IMG/VR virus record: IMGVR_UViG_3300036399_000489
Coordinates: 1-37,128 of that record
Length of the DNA stretch: 37,128 bases
Direction: 5' to 3' (one strand)
DNA from: a virus
The translations under genes were made by a program, and so were the position numbers. Under the pieces are notes generated by a model, which was not told the origin of the DNA, ran no database searches, and was given only the letters and a program-made list of their open reading frames with translations. Positions 29,546 through 36,042 of the stretch are shown here, piece by piece; positions within the stretch are counted from its first letter, which is position 1, and each line of letters begins with the position of its first letter.

Positions 29546-29826
29546 TTCGCTCGCTCCCCGTCTAGGAGAAACTCGAACTCTGCTTTTCTGGTCAAGAGTT
29601 CAATGGCTCTACCAATGAGGTCCGCCTCCGCGTAAAGATAACGCTCTCTACCAAGTTGCAGCCGCCACGCAGAGTAGTCAAGGTGCTCTGTAGCGAACGC
29701 GCGGACTTTCCAAGAACTGTCGCTTGGGTTCCTGACGATAATGTCAATCTTCCAATACGGAGCGACGGCGTCGTTAAACGCATTCCATGCGCACTGGTGG
29801 CAGGCTAGGTGACCGCAGTCAGTCAT
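29542..29826 (-). CDS. Unknown protein with N-terminal Cys/His cluster
   Basis: A 94-residue protein, last of the minus-strand operon. The start is put at ATG 29826, which overlaps the previous stop by 4 nt (ATGA); a longer frame to 29925 would overlap the zinc-ribbon gene in another frame. It begins MTDCGHLACHQCAWNAFNDAV, with a compact Cys/His cluster, followed by a beta region (KIDIIVRNPSDSSWKVRAFA) and a helical charged end (LIGRAIELLTRKAEFEFLL). No family is recognised. It could be a small metal-binding accessory. Confidence 0.65.
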   Translation of the reverse strand: MTDCGHLACHQCAWNAFNDAVAPYWKIDIIVRNPSDSSWKVRAFATEHLDYSAWRLQLGRERYLYAEADLIGRAIELLTRKAEFEFLLDGERAN

Positions 29827-30008
29827 TCGTTTGGCTTCTGGTTCCTTGCCCAACCAGAACCTCTGTAGACAATGTTTTCCCCACCAGAGATTTTCCTCTC
29901 CATATCGCTTCCGCACTTTTCGCACGTCACTGCCGTTTCGTCTGAAAAAGACTTATATACCTCAACAATCAGGTTGCACTTCTTGCATTCGTAATCGTAG
30001 GTTGGCAT
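29823..30008 (-). CDS. FmdB-type zinc-ribbon protein
   Basis: A 61-residue protein starting MPTYDYECKKCN, the hallmark of FmdB-family zinc ribbons, with Cys8/Cys11 and Cys29/Cys32 (TCEKCGSDM). The rest (ERKISGGENIVYRGSGW) is also family-like. The ATG at 30008 overlaps the upstream stop by 1 base (TAATG) and its own stop overlaps the next ATG by 4, so it is coupled on both sides. Such proteins occur often in phages and bacteria and are thought to bind nucleic acid or regulate transcription; the exact role is unknown. Confidence 0.85.
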   Translation of the reverse strand: MPTYDYECKKCNLIVEVYKSFSDETAVTCEKCGSDMERKISGGENIVYRGSGWARNQKPNE

Positions 30009-30562
30009 TATCCAGTCACCGCCCATAGGGTCTCGTCCTTCTTGCTCACTCTTGGCGCGTCTTCTCCCTCCCTAACGAGTTCGTCTATGTTCTTGGGGGT
30101 CCATTCTCCAGCAGCGCAGCGCGCCAGAACATTGTTGTTCTTGGGCTCAACGATGCGATATTTCGCAATGCGAGCACCTGGGTTGGCAATGTGATCACGC
30201 TTCAATGTTCCAAAATCCATTGTGTGCATTGCGGAAAACTGATATCCCTTCTCAACAAGTTTGACGTATTCCTCGAATGCGTCGCCCGCAAAGAACCTGC
30301 AATGCAGCATGATGTGGCAACGGTAGCAAAGGGGGAACTGCCAGATGTGAGCGCCATAGGGCTCTCCGTAATCTTCACAGTGGTGAAACAGAAGACCTTG
30401 CGACTGACCGCACGAATCGCATTCTGCTGGTCTAGGGTAACCCGCCGCATACTGCTTATTCTGCCAGCGACCAACCTTTCCTCGCTCGTTAGGCGTGTAG
30501 CCGTTGTACCAGCCCTGACCGTGCCTAAGACCAAACGTATCGTACTGCATACTTACTCCCAT
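30008..30562 (-). CDS. HNH-like endonuclease
   Basis: A 184-residue protein with an HNH-like metal core: AECDSCGQSQGLLFHHCEDYG (C48, C51, H60, H61) followed by WQFPLCYRCHIMLHCRF (C79, C82, H83, H87). The paired Cys hold a structural zinc and the HH dyad and later His could form the active site. The start is uncertain: the ATG at 30562 is preferred because GGAGG lies 7 nt before it; a GTG at 30583 and an ATG at 30550 are possible. HNH proteins near terminase genes often assist cos-type DNA packaging. This one is on the other strand, about 460 bp past the terminase end. Confidence 0.7.
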   Translation of the reverse strand: MGVSMQYDTFGLRHGQGWYNGYTPNERGKVGRWQNKQYAAGYPRPAECDSCGQSQGLLFHHCEDYGEPYGAHIWQFPLCYRCHIMLHCRFFAGDAFEEYVKLVEKGYQFSAMHTMDFGTLKRDHIANPGARIAKYRIVEPKNNNVLARCAAGEWTPKNIDELVREGEDAPRVSKKDETLWAVTG

Positions 30563-30601
30563 CATTGCGCCTCCGCCCAACACGGTGGCATCTGCATAAT
30601 A

Positions 30602-31222
30602 CTAGGCTTCTGTTACCGCCTTGTCAAGTGGGGTAAGGTGGGCGCATTCCTTGTAGCGGTGGACTAGTTTCCAGGTTGGCTTGCAACCCTCCCACTCCCC
30701 AATAAATGGCATAATTTCGTGCTCAATGTCTGGGCACGGGTGCGTTGGCTTTGCAACCCGCTGGCGTCCCTCTAGGAACATCTCTTTCGCGCCGCCAGCG
30801 ATAAACACTTCGCCAAGTACTGGGAACACTGGGATGAGTTCACTGATGCAGCGTCGCGCTACGACTGTATTAACTTTGTGCTCTTTCATCCAGTCAGCAA
30901 TGCTCCACACGGTCTCAGGGGTAATCCACATATGCTTAACTGGCTGGTCTTCGCCCCAAACCCCTTTTTCTACAGACTCCTGCTCGCCCTCAACTCCGAC
31001 CGCGGGAATTCCAGCACTTATAAACCTGCGGGAAAGCAGCCCAGTTGATCCACAGAGATCAAGCACAACATCGCCGTTCATTCGTGAAATAACATAATTG
31101 AATAGCGTGTCGTGAATTTGCGGGAACTTGCCTGTGCTCCTCCAGAGATCAATTCTCTCTTGGGAGTCGAACCGCATGTCCACCACTGGTCTTCGCTCTC
31201 GACGCTTCGCTACGCTTGTCAT
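30602..31222 (-). CDS. SAM-dependent methyltransferase-like protein
   Basis: A 206-residue Rossmann-type protein. VVLDLCGSTGLLSRRF (52-67) is a class I methyltransferase motif I, and PAVGVEGE (73-80) supplies the acidic residue that binds the ribose of SAM. No DPPY/NPPY-type DNA amino-methyltransferase motif or Pro-Cys cytosine motif was seen, so the substrate is unclear. The gene overlaps the upstream zinc-ribbon gene by 4 nt. The same operon encodes a SAM synthetase, which suggests a demand for methyl donor. Possible substrates are nucleic acid, protein or a small molecule. Confidence 0.65.
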   Translation of the reverse strand: MTSVAKRRERRPVVDMRFDSQERIDLWRSTGKFPQIHDTLFNYVISRMNGDVVLDLCGSTGLLSRRFISAGIPAVGVEGEQESVEKGVWGEDQPVKHMWITPETVWSIADWMKEHKVNTVVARRCISELIPVFPVLGEVFIAGGAKEMFLEGRQRVAKPTHPCPDIEHEIMPFIGEWEGCKPTWKLVHRYKECAHLTPLDKAVTEA

Positions 31223-31350
31223 CTTGTCACCCTTCCGTACTCAATCCACTCTTTGCAGTGTGGGCATAGAATCTTTTTGCTTTTTCCAAATTTTGCCACT
31301 TGTGCTGACCATGGGTCAAATGAGGCTAGGCATGATGGGCACTTAAACAT
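31219..31350 (-). CDS. Small zinc-ribbon protein (43 aa)
   Basis: A 43-residue protein, MFKCPSCLASF...KKILCPHCKEWIEYG, with two Cys pairs (C4/C7 and C29/C32) spaced as in a rubredoxin-type zinc ribbon. It fits exactly between two genes: its ATG overlaps the oxygenase's stop by 8 nt and its stop overlaps the methyltransferase start by 4 nt (ATGA). The precise fit and the motif make it convincing despite its size. Such ribbons often bind nucleic acid or a partner enzyme; here it could accompany the methyltransferase. Confidence 0.82.
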   Translation of the reverse strand: MFKCPSCLASFDPWSAQVAKFGKSKKILCPHCKEWIEYGRVTR

Positions 31351-31984
31351 CTGAGCCGTAAATATGCTCGTCCGCATCTTCTGGGCGACCGTGATCGCCC
31401 CTTAGGTAGTAGTTGCAGACCAATGACACGCGTCGCTCTGCTGTCTCCATTGCGTGTACACGGTGACGGACGTATCTCCCGTTCATTACAACGACTCTCC
31501 CTTTCTTTGGATACAAGAATACAGACTTTCCAGTCTCATTGTCGACAACCTCAATTGCTCCTTGCTTTGGGTTATTGGTCAAGTAGGCAATTACCGTAAC
31601 GGGGTTTGATTCCCTGTGCCACGACTGCGTAGATCCCGCAGCCTCAAACTGAACCGCCGTAATGGCGCTGCGGAAATAGTTGCTCTTCACCACCTCTGCG
31701 TCAGTTAAGTTCCTGAGCCAGGCGATGTTTCCCGCATAGAAATCTACAATCTCTGGGCACGCCTCCATAATCGCATAGGTATCAAGATAGTTGTAAAGGT
31801 TTTTACCAGCCTCAAAGAAGCCCCCAGATGTAACCCCTTGGTCGCTCTTAAACTGCTCTGGCTTTGCTTCACGCAAAGACAAGTCCCATTTTGCACAGAC
31901 ATCCTGGTCCAGGAAGTCCTCTAGGACGACTAGACCGCTCCTGTCGTAGAGCGCCTTTTCTTTTGCGGTGGGGGCGTATCTCAC
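31343..31984 (-). CDS. 2OG-Fe(II) oxygenase (prolyl-4-hydroxylase-like)
   Basis: A 213-residue protein with the double-stranded beta-helix pattern of 2-oxoglutarate/iron oxygenases: SWHRESNPVTVIAYL gives His123 and Glu125, GRYVRHRVHAM gives the second His (174 or 177), and AERRVSLVCNYY gives the Arg that binds 2-oxoglutarate. The usual motif is H-x-D; here it is H-x-E. The N-terminal LYDRSGLVVLEDFLD is also typical. It begins with GTG after GAGGAG and overlaps the MazG stop by 4 nt. Phage members of this family may hydroxylate proteins or modified bases; the substrate here is unknown. Confidence 0.78.
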   Translation of the reverse strand: MRYAPTAKEKALYDRSGLVVLEDFLDQDVCAKWDLSLREAKPEQFKSDQGVTSGGFFEAGKNLYNYLDTYAIMEACPEIVDFYAGNIAWLRNLTDAEVVKSNYFRSAITAVQFEAAGSTQSWHRESNPVTVIAYLTNNPKQGAIEVVDNETGKSVFLYPKKGRVVVMNGRYVRHRVHAMETAERRVSLVCNYYLRGDHGRPEDADEHIYGSDV

Positions 31985-32355
31985 GTGTGCTCCTCAAACA
32001 ACAAGGTTTGACCGTCCAGAACGTCAACTCGATCTATGCTTTTCTGAGCAGACCACTCTCCGCCATAGCGTTTGCTCAACTTCTCAATGTTCTTTTCCAT
32101 CACGCTCTCCAGGGTAATGTCTAGGGCGTTGCACAACTCCGTGACGTACCAGAGGACATCCCCTAGTTCCTTCTCAATCTTTTCTTTTGGCAGGTCGTGC
32201 CCGTGGAACAAGTACTTCTTAATGACCTCAGATGTTTCCCCAGCCTCGCCTACGAGACCAAGCGCCGCCGCGGCAATCCTTCCCTGCTCTTGGTTAAGGG
32301 AAGAGAATGCGCCGCTCGTGCTTCTTACAAACTCTTGGTATGACTTTGTGCTCAT
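31981..32355 (-). CDS. MazG-like nucleotide pyrophosphohydrolase
   Basis: A 124-residue all-helical protein with the full MazG metal motif E-x-x-E ... E-x-x-D: GEAGE (E37, E40) and KELGD (E63, D66). The segment ALGLVGEAGETSEVIKKYL and the ending NIEKLSKRYG match single-domain phage MazG proteins. The start is the ATG at 32355, which overlaps the previous stop by 4 nt; a frame extending to 32367 lies inside the ParB-like gene. MazG hydrolyses (d)NTPs to monophosphates, and in phages is thought to adjust nucleotide pools or remove the alarmone (p)ppGpp effect. Confidence 0.92.
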   Translation of the reverse strand: MSTKSYQEFVRSTSGAFSSLNQEQGRIAAAALGLVGEAGETSEVIKKYLFHGHDLPKEKIEKELGDVLWYVTELCNALDITLESVMEKNIEKLSKRYGGEWSAQKSIDRVDVLDGQTLLFEEHT

Positions 32356-32909
32356 CTTGCAACCCACTCTCCGTCAGTTGGCTTCTTTGGCTCTTCTTCT
32401 CCGCGCTTTACCTCAACGGGGTACCACGCCCTGCTGTAGCGATAGTCAGCCAAGTTGCGTTGCTTGAATACGTTGTTTTGGTATAGAAGATCAACTTCGC
32501 TGCGAGCGGCACCAATCTGTCGCGCCACCTCATCTGGGTCAATTCCGTCCTGATCGATGAGGCTCTGCACGAGTTCGCTCATGGACAGGGCGCCGTGTTC
32601 CCCCTTGGCGCGATTGATTCTTACCGTCAGCATTTTTGCGTCAAACTCTGGAATGTCCATAACCGCACATGGGACCAGACCCCCGTATTTTCGATTAAGT
32701 TCCTTTGACTCCCTCGACAGCATCCACCTGTGGAAACCGTCAATGATTGTCCCAGCGGGGGTGATCAAGATTGGCTGAATCCATCCGTTGGTGAGGATGC
32801 TAGTCTCCAGCAATTGCAACTCTGGGTTAAATACCTTGTTAGGGTTCCAGTGGTTAGCCTTTAACTCGCCAGCGTTGCGCCACTCAATGCGATCAATTGG
32901 GTCAGCCAT
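32352..32909 (-). CDS. ParB-like nuclease-domain protein (IbrB-like)
   Basis: A 185-residue protein with a ParB/sulfiredoxin-like N-terminal domain: NHWNPNKV (19-26), QPILITPAGTIIDGFHRWMLS with the motif DGFHR (57-61), then a helical part (MLTVRINRAKGEHGALSMSELVQSL) that resembles the ParB HTH region. It overlaps the PAPS-reductase-like gene by 8 nt. The pairing of a PAPS-reductase family protein with a ParB-like protein is known as IbrA/IbrB in E. coli and phages, first linked to regulation of immunoglobulin-binding genes; the biochemical role is not settled. ParB domains can be CTPases or nucleases. Confidence 0.82.
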   Translation of the reverse strand: MADPIDRIEWRNAGELKANHWNPNKVFNPELQLLETSILTNGWIQPILITPAGTIIDGFHRWMLSRESKELNRKYGGLVPCAVMDIPEFDAKMLTVRINRAKGEHGALSMSELVQSLIDQDGIDPDEVARQIGAARSEVDLLYQNNVFKQRNLADYRYSRAWYPVEVKRGEEEPKKPTDGEWVAR

Positions 32910-34023
32910 TTTCCCTCTCCGCTAACAATGCCGCTCGACGCTTCATTCGTACAGTTTGGTTGTTCAGGATTGTGGTGTCCACTCTACCATGAGCAAGCAC
33001 GCTTAGCAAGTAGTCTGGGGTAAACGACTCAGGGTCTTTGTCAGATAGCGTCTTAAACTCAGCAAGCCGCTTCTTTGCTTGGATTCTGCTCTCTTTGTCG
33101 TCAGAGAACCTCTTAGCAATGAATGCGGAGACGCCTTCCCATCCTCTCTCCCTGTATGGGGCAATCATTCCTTCCGTGTCAAAGTCTTTTCCATACCGTT
33201 TCTGCAATACCGCTTCAGGGAATACTTTTAAAACCATTTCCCAAAGTTCTGGGTCTGTCTGCGCTAATTTTGGCAACTTAGCCACGCTGCTGAAATGCAG
33301 CGGCGTGCTTACGCGCAGTTTCACCCCAGTGATTGCTTGTGCGTCATAGATTTGGCACCAAGGGATCTTGCTCTCATGAAGCCACTTCATGATGTCATTT
33401 TCAGTCCAGTCGTAGATAGGCTTTGCCATGCGTACGCGCTTTGGCTGCGGCACGCCAGACGGCACCGTTGGCGCGGTAATGTAGTTATCGTGCAGTTTGT
33501 TGACGACGCTGCGGTATCGAATATTCGACTCCTCAGCACGGATTCCAGTTACGAAGGCAACCATACCCTTGTAGGACTTTGCGATGTAGGCATCAAGACT
33601 ATGCTGGTCAACCTTTTTCCCGTCAAAGCCTTCTAGTTTTTCCGCCCAGTCTGGCATTGGTCTAGCCCATTCTCTATCTGGGTCCCATGCCCAGTAGGTG
33701 GATCGCTCAGTGAGAATATAAGTTTCGTTCTCAAGGGGAGCGCAGAACCACCGCATCCTAATCCATGGCTTGTTCCTATACTCGTTGACGAAGTCAATGA
33801 CGGAAGGGTGGATTAACTCCTCGTCACGGAACACGACATCAATTACCGCGTCTTCGCCGTATCTCTTCTTAGCCTCTTCCCACCCTAGGTGGATACAGAC
33901 AAGGCTGTCTTTCCCGCCACTGAACATGTAGACCACAGTGTCAAAGACGTCATAGATGTGGGCAATGCGGTTGCTCGCCTCTTCAATGACACTGTTGTCA
34001 ATGTACTTACGAAATCTCGCCAT
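32902..34023 (-). CDS. PAPS reductase-family PP-loop protein (IbrA-like)
   Basis: A 373-residue protein with a PP-loop VYMFSGGKDSLVCIHLGW (SGGKDS at 35-40), the adenylate-forming signature of PAPS reductases, DndC and tRNA thiolation enzymes. Further family-like segments are VFRDEELIHPSVIDFV, PWIRMRWFCAPLENE, TGIRAEESNIRYRS and KPIYDWTENDIMKWL. It lacks an obvious Cys pair or the ECGLH end of true sulfonucleotide reductases, so sulfate reduction is unlikely. It overlaps the PD-(D/E)XK gene by 17 nt and the ParB-like gene by 8. With its ParB partner it resembles IbrA/IbrB; sulfur transfer to, or adenylation of, a nucleic acid is a reasonable guess. Confidence 0.85.
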   Translation of the reverse strand: MARFRKYIDNSVIEEASNRIAHIYDVFDTVVYMFSGGKDSLVCIHLGWEEAKKRYGEDAVIDVVFRDEELIHPSVIDFVNEYRNKPWIRMRWFCAPLENETYILTERSTYWAWDPDREWARPMPDWAEKLEGFDGKKVDQHSLDAYIAKSYKGMVAFVTGIRAEESNIRYRSVVNKLHDNYITAPTVPSGVPQPKRVRMAKPIYDWTENDIMKWLHESKIPWCQIYDAQAITGVKLRVSTPLHFSSVAKLPKLAQTDPELWEMVLKVFPEAVLQKRYGKDFDTEGMIAPYRERGWEGVSAFIAKRFSDDKESRIQAKKRLAEFKTLSDKDPESFTPDYLLSVLAHGRVDTTILNNQTVRMKRRAALLAERENG

Positions 34024-34579
34024 CGTTCCAAATCTTCTTTGTGATGTGGTCGAAGAATCCTTGCAATGGGGTCAGTTTCTCGTTGCTAACCTTAACGCGG
34101 GATCGCTGATCTTTTCCTTCTCCATAAATATGCTCTGCTGCGTCTCGCATGAATTTCTCTTTTGAGCACACGCCCCACACCCGCCAAATGGAGGATTGCG
34201 CCTCAGGGTGCTGCCTATCACCAATCAACTGCACAAGAATGGCGATGTCCGCCTTGAAGTGCTTCTTGCTGTTGAAAATCAATTCGTCCAGCGTGGATGT
34301 CTTGACGTCCCACTTGAACCCGTACGCCAAGCAGTCGATTCCAGTATCTCCACCTGGGCGGATCTCCCAATCAAGCGCGGTCGCCCAGTCGAGGTCCAGT
34401 GCGTGGCATGCTGCAATCTCTCCAAGCCTTCCCATCAGATCGACCGCGGAGGAAGTGCTCTTACGGTCGTACCACTGGTCTACAACCTCATGGTCTTGTT
34501 TGAATGCTTGCTTTTCCGCAGTCCACTCAATGCAACGGCGAACCTCTGATTCGCTAAGACGAATATCCCTGTAGCGCAT
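34007..34579 (-). CDS. PD-(D/E)XK nuclease-like protein
   Basis: A 190-residue protein with the restriction-nuclease-type core: a helix containing RLGEIAACHAL (E54), then PGGDTGIDCLAYGFKWDVKTST with D82 and D91-V-K93. The order E ... D ... D-x-K is that of PD-(D/E)XK enzymes, which include restriction, recombination and repair nucleases. The last part is helical and charged. It lies between a ParB-like gene (8-nt gap) and the IbrA-like gene (17-nt overlap). It could cut host or competitor DNA, or cut in response to a modification state set by its neighbours. Confidence 0.75.
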   Translation of the reverse strand: MRYRDIRLSESEVRRCIEWTAEKQAFKQDHEVVDQWYDRKSTSSAVDLMGRLGEIAACHALDLDWATALDWEIRPGGDTGIDCLAYGFKWDVKTSTLDELIFNSKKHFKADIAILVQLIGDRQHPEAQSSIWRVWGVCSKEKFMRDAAEHIYGEGKDQRSRVKVSNEKLTPLQGFFDHITKKIWNDGEIS

Positions 34580-34587
34580 CTGCGCCT

Positions 34588-35190
34588 TTACGGGCGAATG
34601 GAGTCGTCAATGAAGCGAGTCAGGCGTGCGGCAAACGTCTCATACTCTGGGTACTTGCCCTTCAGCCACTTCACAAACTCAAACCAAAGGTCCTGCTGCT
34701 CCTCGTCGTCAAAGACAATTTCAGCCGTTGGCGACTGGTCTGCCATTTCCTTGGTATCGTCTGTCTGCTTCTCAATCTTTGCAAGCAAGGAATCTAGATC
34801 GTCTGAGTCGTAGCCAGTCCCATCAAGGTGACCGCTTGTTGCCAGATCCTCAAGAATCAACGCAAGGGAAGAGTCGTTGTAGTCGCCAATGTCTGACATG
34901 CGGTTATCCGCAATAAGGTACGCCTTGGCGTCCTTGTCTGACAAATCTGTGACCACAGCAGCAATGTGCGTCCAGCCAAGAGCCTTTGCTGCACCAAACA
35001 CGTGGTTTCCAGCAACGATGTAGTTTGTCTCCTTGGCGACCACGATAGGCTTCTGCTGCCCAAATCGGGTGAGCGATTCTTGGATTTTTGTTTCGTCGCC
35101 ACGGCGCGGGTTATTTGGGTACTTCGCTAGTTGCTCAACGGGGACAAGAAGCACCCGCAGTTGCTCAGCACCATTCCAAATCTCAGACAT
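34588..35190 (-). CDS. Second ParB-like protein
   Basis: A 200-residue protein with a ParB-type N-terminal domain: LAKYPNNPRRGDETKIQESL (21-40), GQQKPIVV (44-51), YIVAGNHVFGAAKALGW (57-73), and YLIADNRMSD (91-100). The usual GxHR triad reads GNHV, so Arg is absent, as in many phage versions. The end is acidic and helical (FDDEEQQDLWFEFVKWLKGKYP). It resembles the ParB domains often found near phage methyltransferases. It overlaps the upstream unknown gene by 8 nt and has a ribosome site (GGGAG). It may bind DNA or CTP; it is clearly different from the ParB-like gene at 32352. Confidence 0.82.
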   Translation of the reverse strand: MSEIWNGAEQLRVLLVPVEQLAKYPNNPRRGDETKIQESLTRFGQQKPIVVAKETNYIVAGNHVFGAAKALGWTHIAAVVTDLSDKDAKAYLIADNRMSDIGDYNDSSLALILEDLATSGHLDGTGYDSDDLDSLLAKIEKQTDDTKEMADQSPTAEIVFDDEEQQDLWFEFVKWLKGKYPEYETFAARLTRFIDDSIRP

Positions 35191-35734
35191 ATTTCTCTCC
35201 CTCCATCCAGAAGACTACTCGTGGGCGAAGCCCATTTGAGCGAAGGTTTTCTACCATCGCCTCTACCCCCATGATACACCAGAATGAAGGCGTTTGTACA
35301 GACCCATCTTGGACCTGCTTCTTAATTTCTCGTACAAACTCAAACCACGCTGAGCCAATGACCATCCCTTCAGCAGAGCGGGTCTCAGGGATTCCCCGCA
35401 CCTCTTCTCTGTGGGCGGTCGCCGTCCTGTTCTCCCATCGCCATGTGCCACCGCCCTTATACAGCCCTTCCTCGCGCATTCCGCCAGGGTAGCCAATTGT
35501 GCCACCAGAGATAGGCGCAAAGAGGCTGACGGTCATGTCAGATGCGTCAAGAGGGAAAGGTCGAATAATGTCGTCCCGCCATTCTGCCAACTCAATGCCT
35601 GCGCTTTGCTGCGTCAGAAACTTGTGGATTGCTGGGTCTGGCGGACAGTAGGCGACGGAAAACAATTGATGGTCAACTGGCGCGTCGCCACCCCCGCTTG
35701 CAACAACCTCAACGACAATTACCATGGATGGCAT
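35183..35734 (-). CDS. Unknown protein (183 aa)
   Basis: A 183-residue protein whose start overlaps the previous stop by one base (TAATG). It has a hydrophobic start (MPSMVIVVEVVASGG) that is probably a beta strand, a Gly-rich middle (PISGGTIGYPGGMREEGLYKGGGTWRWENR), and a mixed alpha/beta end (GSAWFEFVREIKKQVQDG, RPRVVFWMEGEKYV). No catalytic motif or family is recognised. The tight coupling between the acidic 102-residue protein and the ParB-like protein argues that it works in the same system. Confidence 0.7.
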   Translation of the reverse strand: MPSMVIVVEVVASGGGDAPVDHQLFSVAYCPPDPAIHKFLTQQSAGIELAEWRDDIIRPFPLDASDMTVSLFAPISGGTIGYPGGMREEGLYKGGGTWRWENRTATAHREEVRGIPETRSAEGMVIGSAWFEFVREIKKQVQDGSVQTPSFWCIMGVEAMVENLRSNGLRPRVVFWMEGEKYV

Positions 35735-36042
35735 TAGTAGGACTCCAACTCAGCCAAGGCATCTTCAAGTGTGTTGGGTGTCACATACACAGGAGTGTTT
35801 GGTCCAACATACGCACCAAGGACGTTGAACTCAAGATACTCAACCGCTTCCCCGTAGTGATCGCATTCACACTGGTCAGCGCAGTCTTTCGCGCTTTCCT
35901 TTATCAACTTATCAATCATCTTTGGGAGATCGTAGACCGCGACTCGTCGCATTCCAGCAGAGCCCGCGAACACAGAGCCAGTCCCAATGAAGCAATCTTC
36001 CCATCCATCAGCCAGCAAGATCTCGTCTTCTTCGTAAGCCAT
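35734..36042 (-). CDS. Unknown acidic protein (102 aa)
   Basis: A 102-residue acidic protein. The start is set at ATG 36042, which overlaps the stop of the SAM synthetase by one base (TGATG); a frame starting at 36063 would lie inside that gene. It has the segments DGWEDCFIGTGSVF, VYDLPKMIDKLIKESAKDCADQCECDHYGEAVEYLEFNVLGAY and a short acidic end. The Cys/His group (C, C, C-x-H near 65-71) might bind a metal. No family is recognised. Confidence 0.7.
   Translation of the reverse strand: MAYEEDEILLADGWEDCFIGTGSVFAGSAGMRRVAVYDLPKMIDKLIKESAKDCADQCECDHYGEAVEYLEFNVLGAYVGPNTPVYVTPNTLEDALAELESY

Noticed and set aside
29827-29925. N-terminal extension of the 94-residue gene
   Set aside because: It would overlap most of the FmdB zinc-ribbon gene, while the ATG at 29826 gives a standard ATGA junction.
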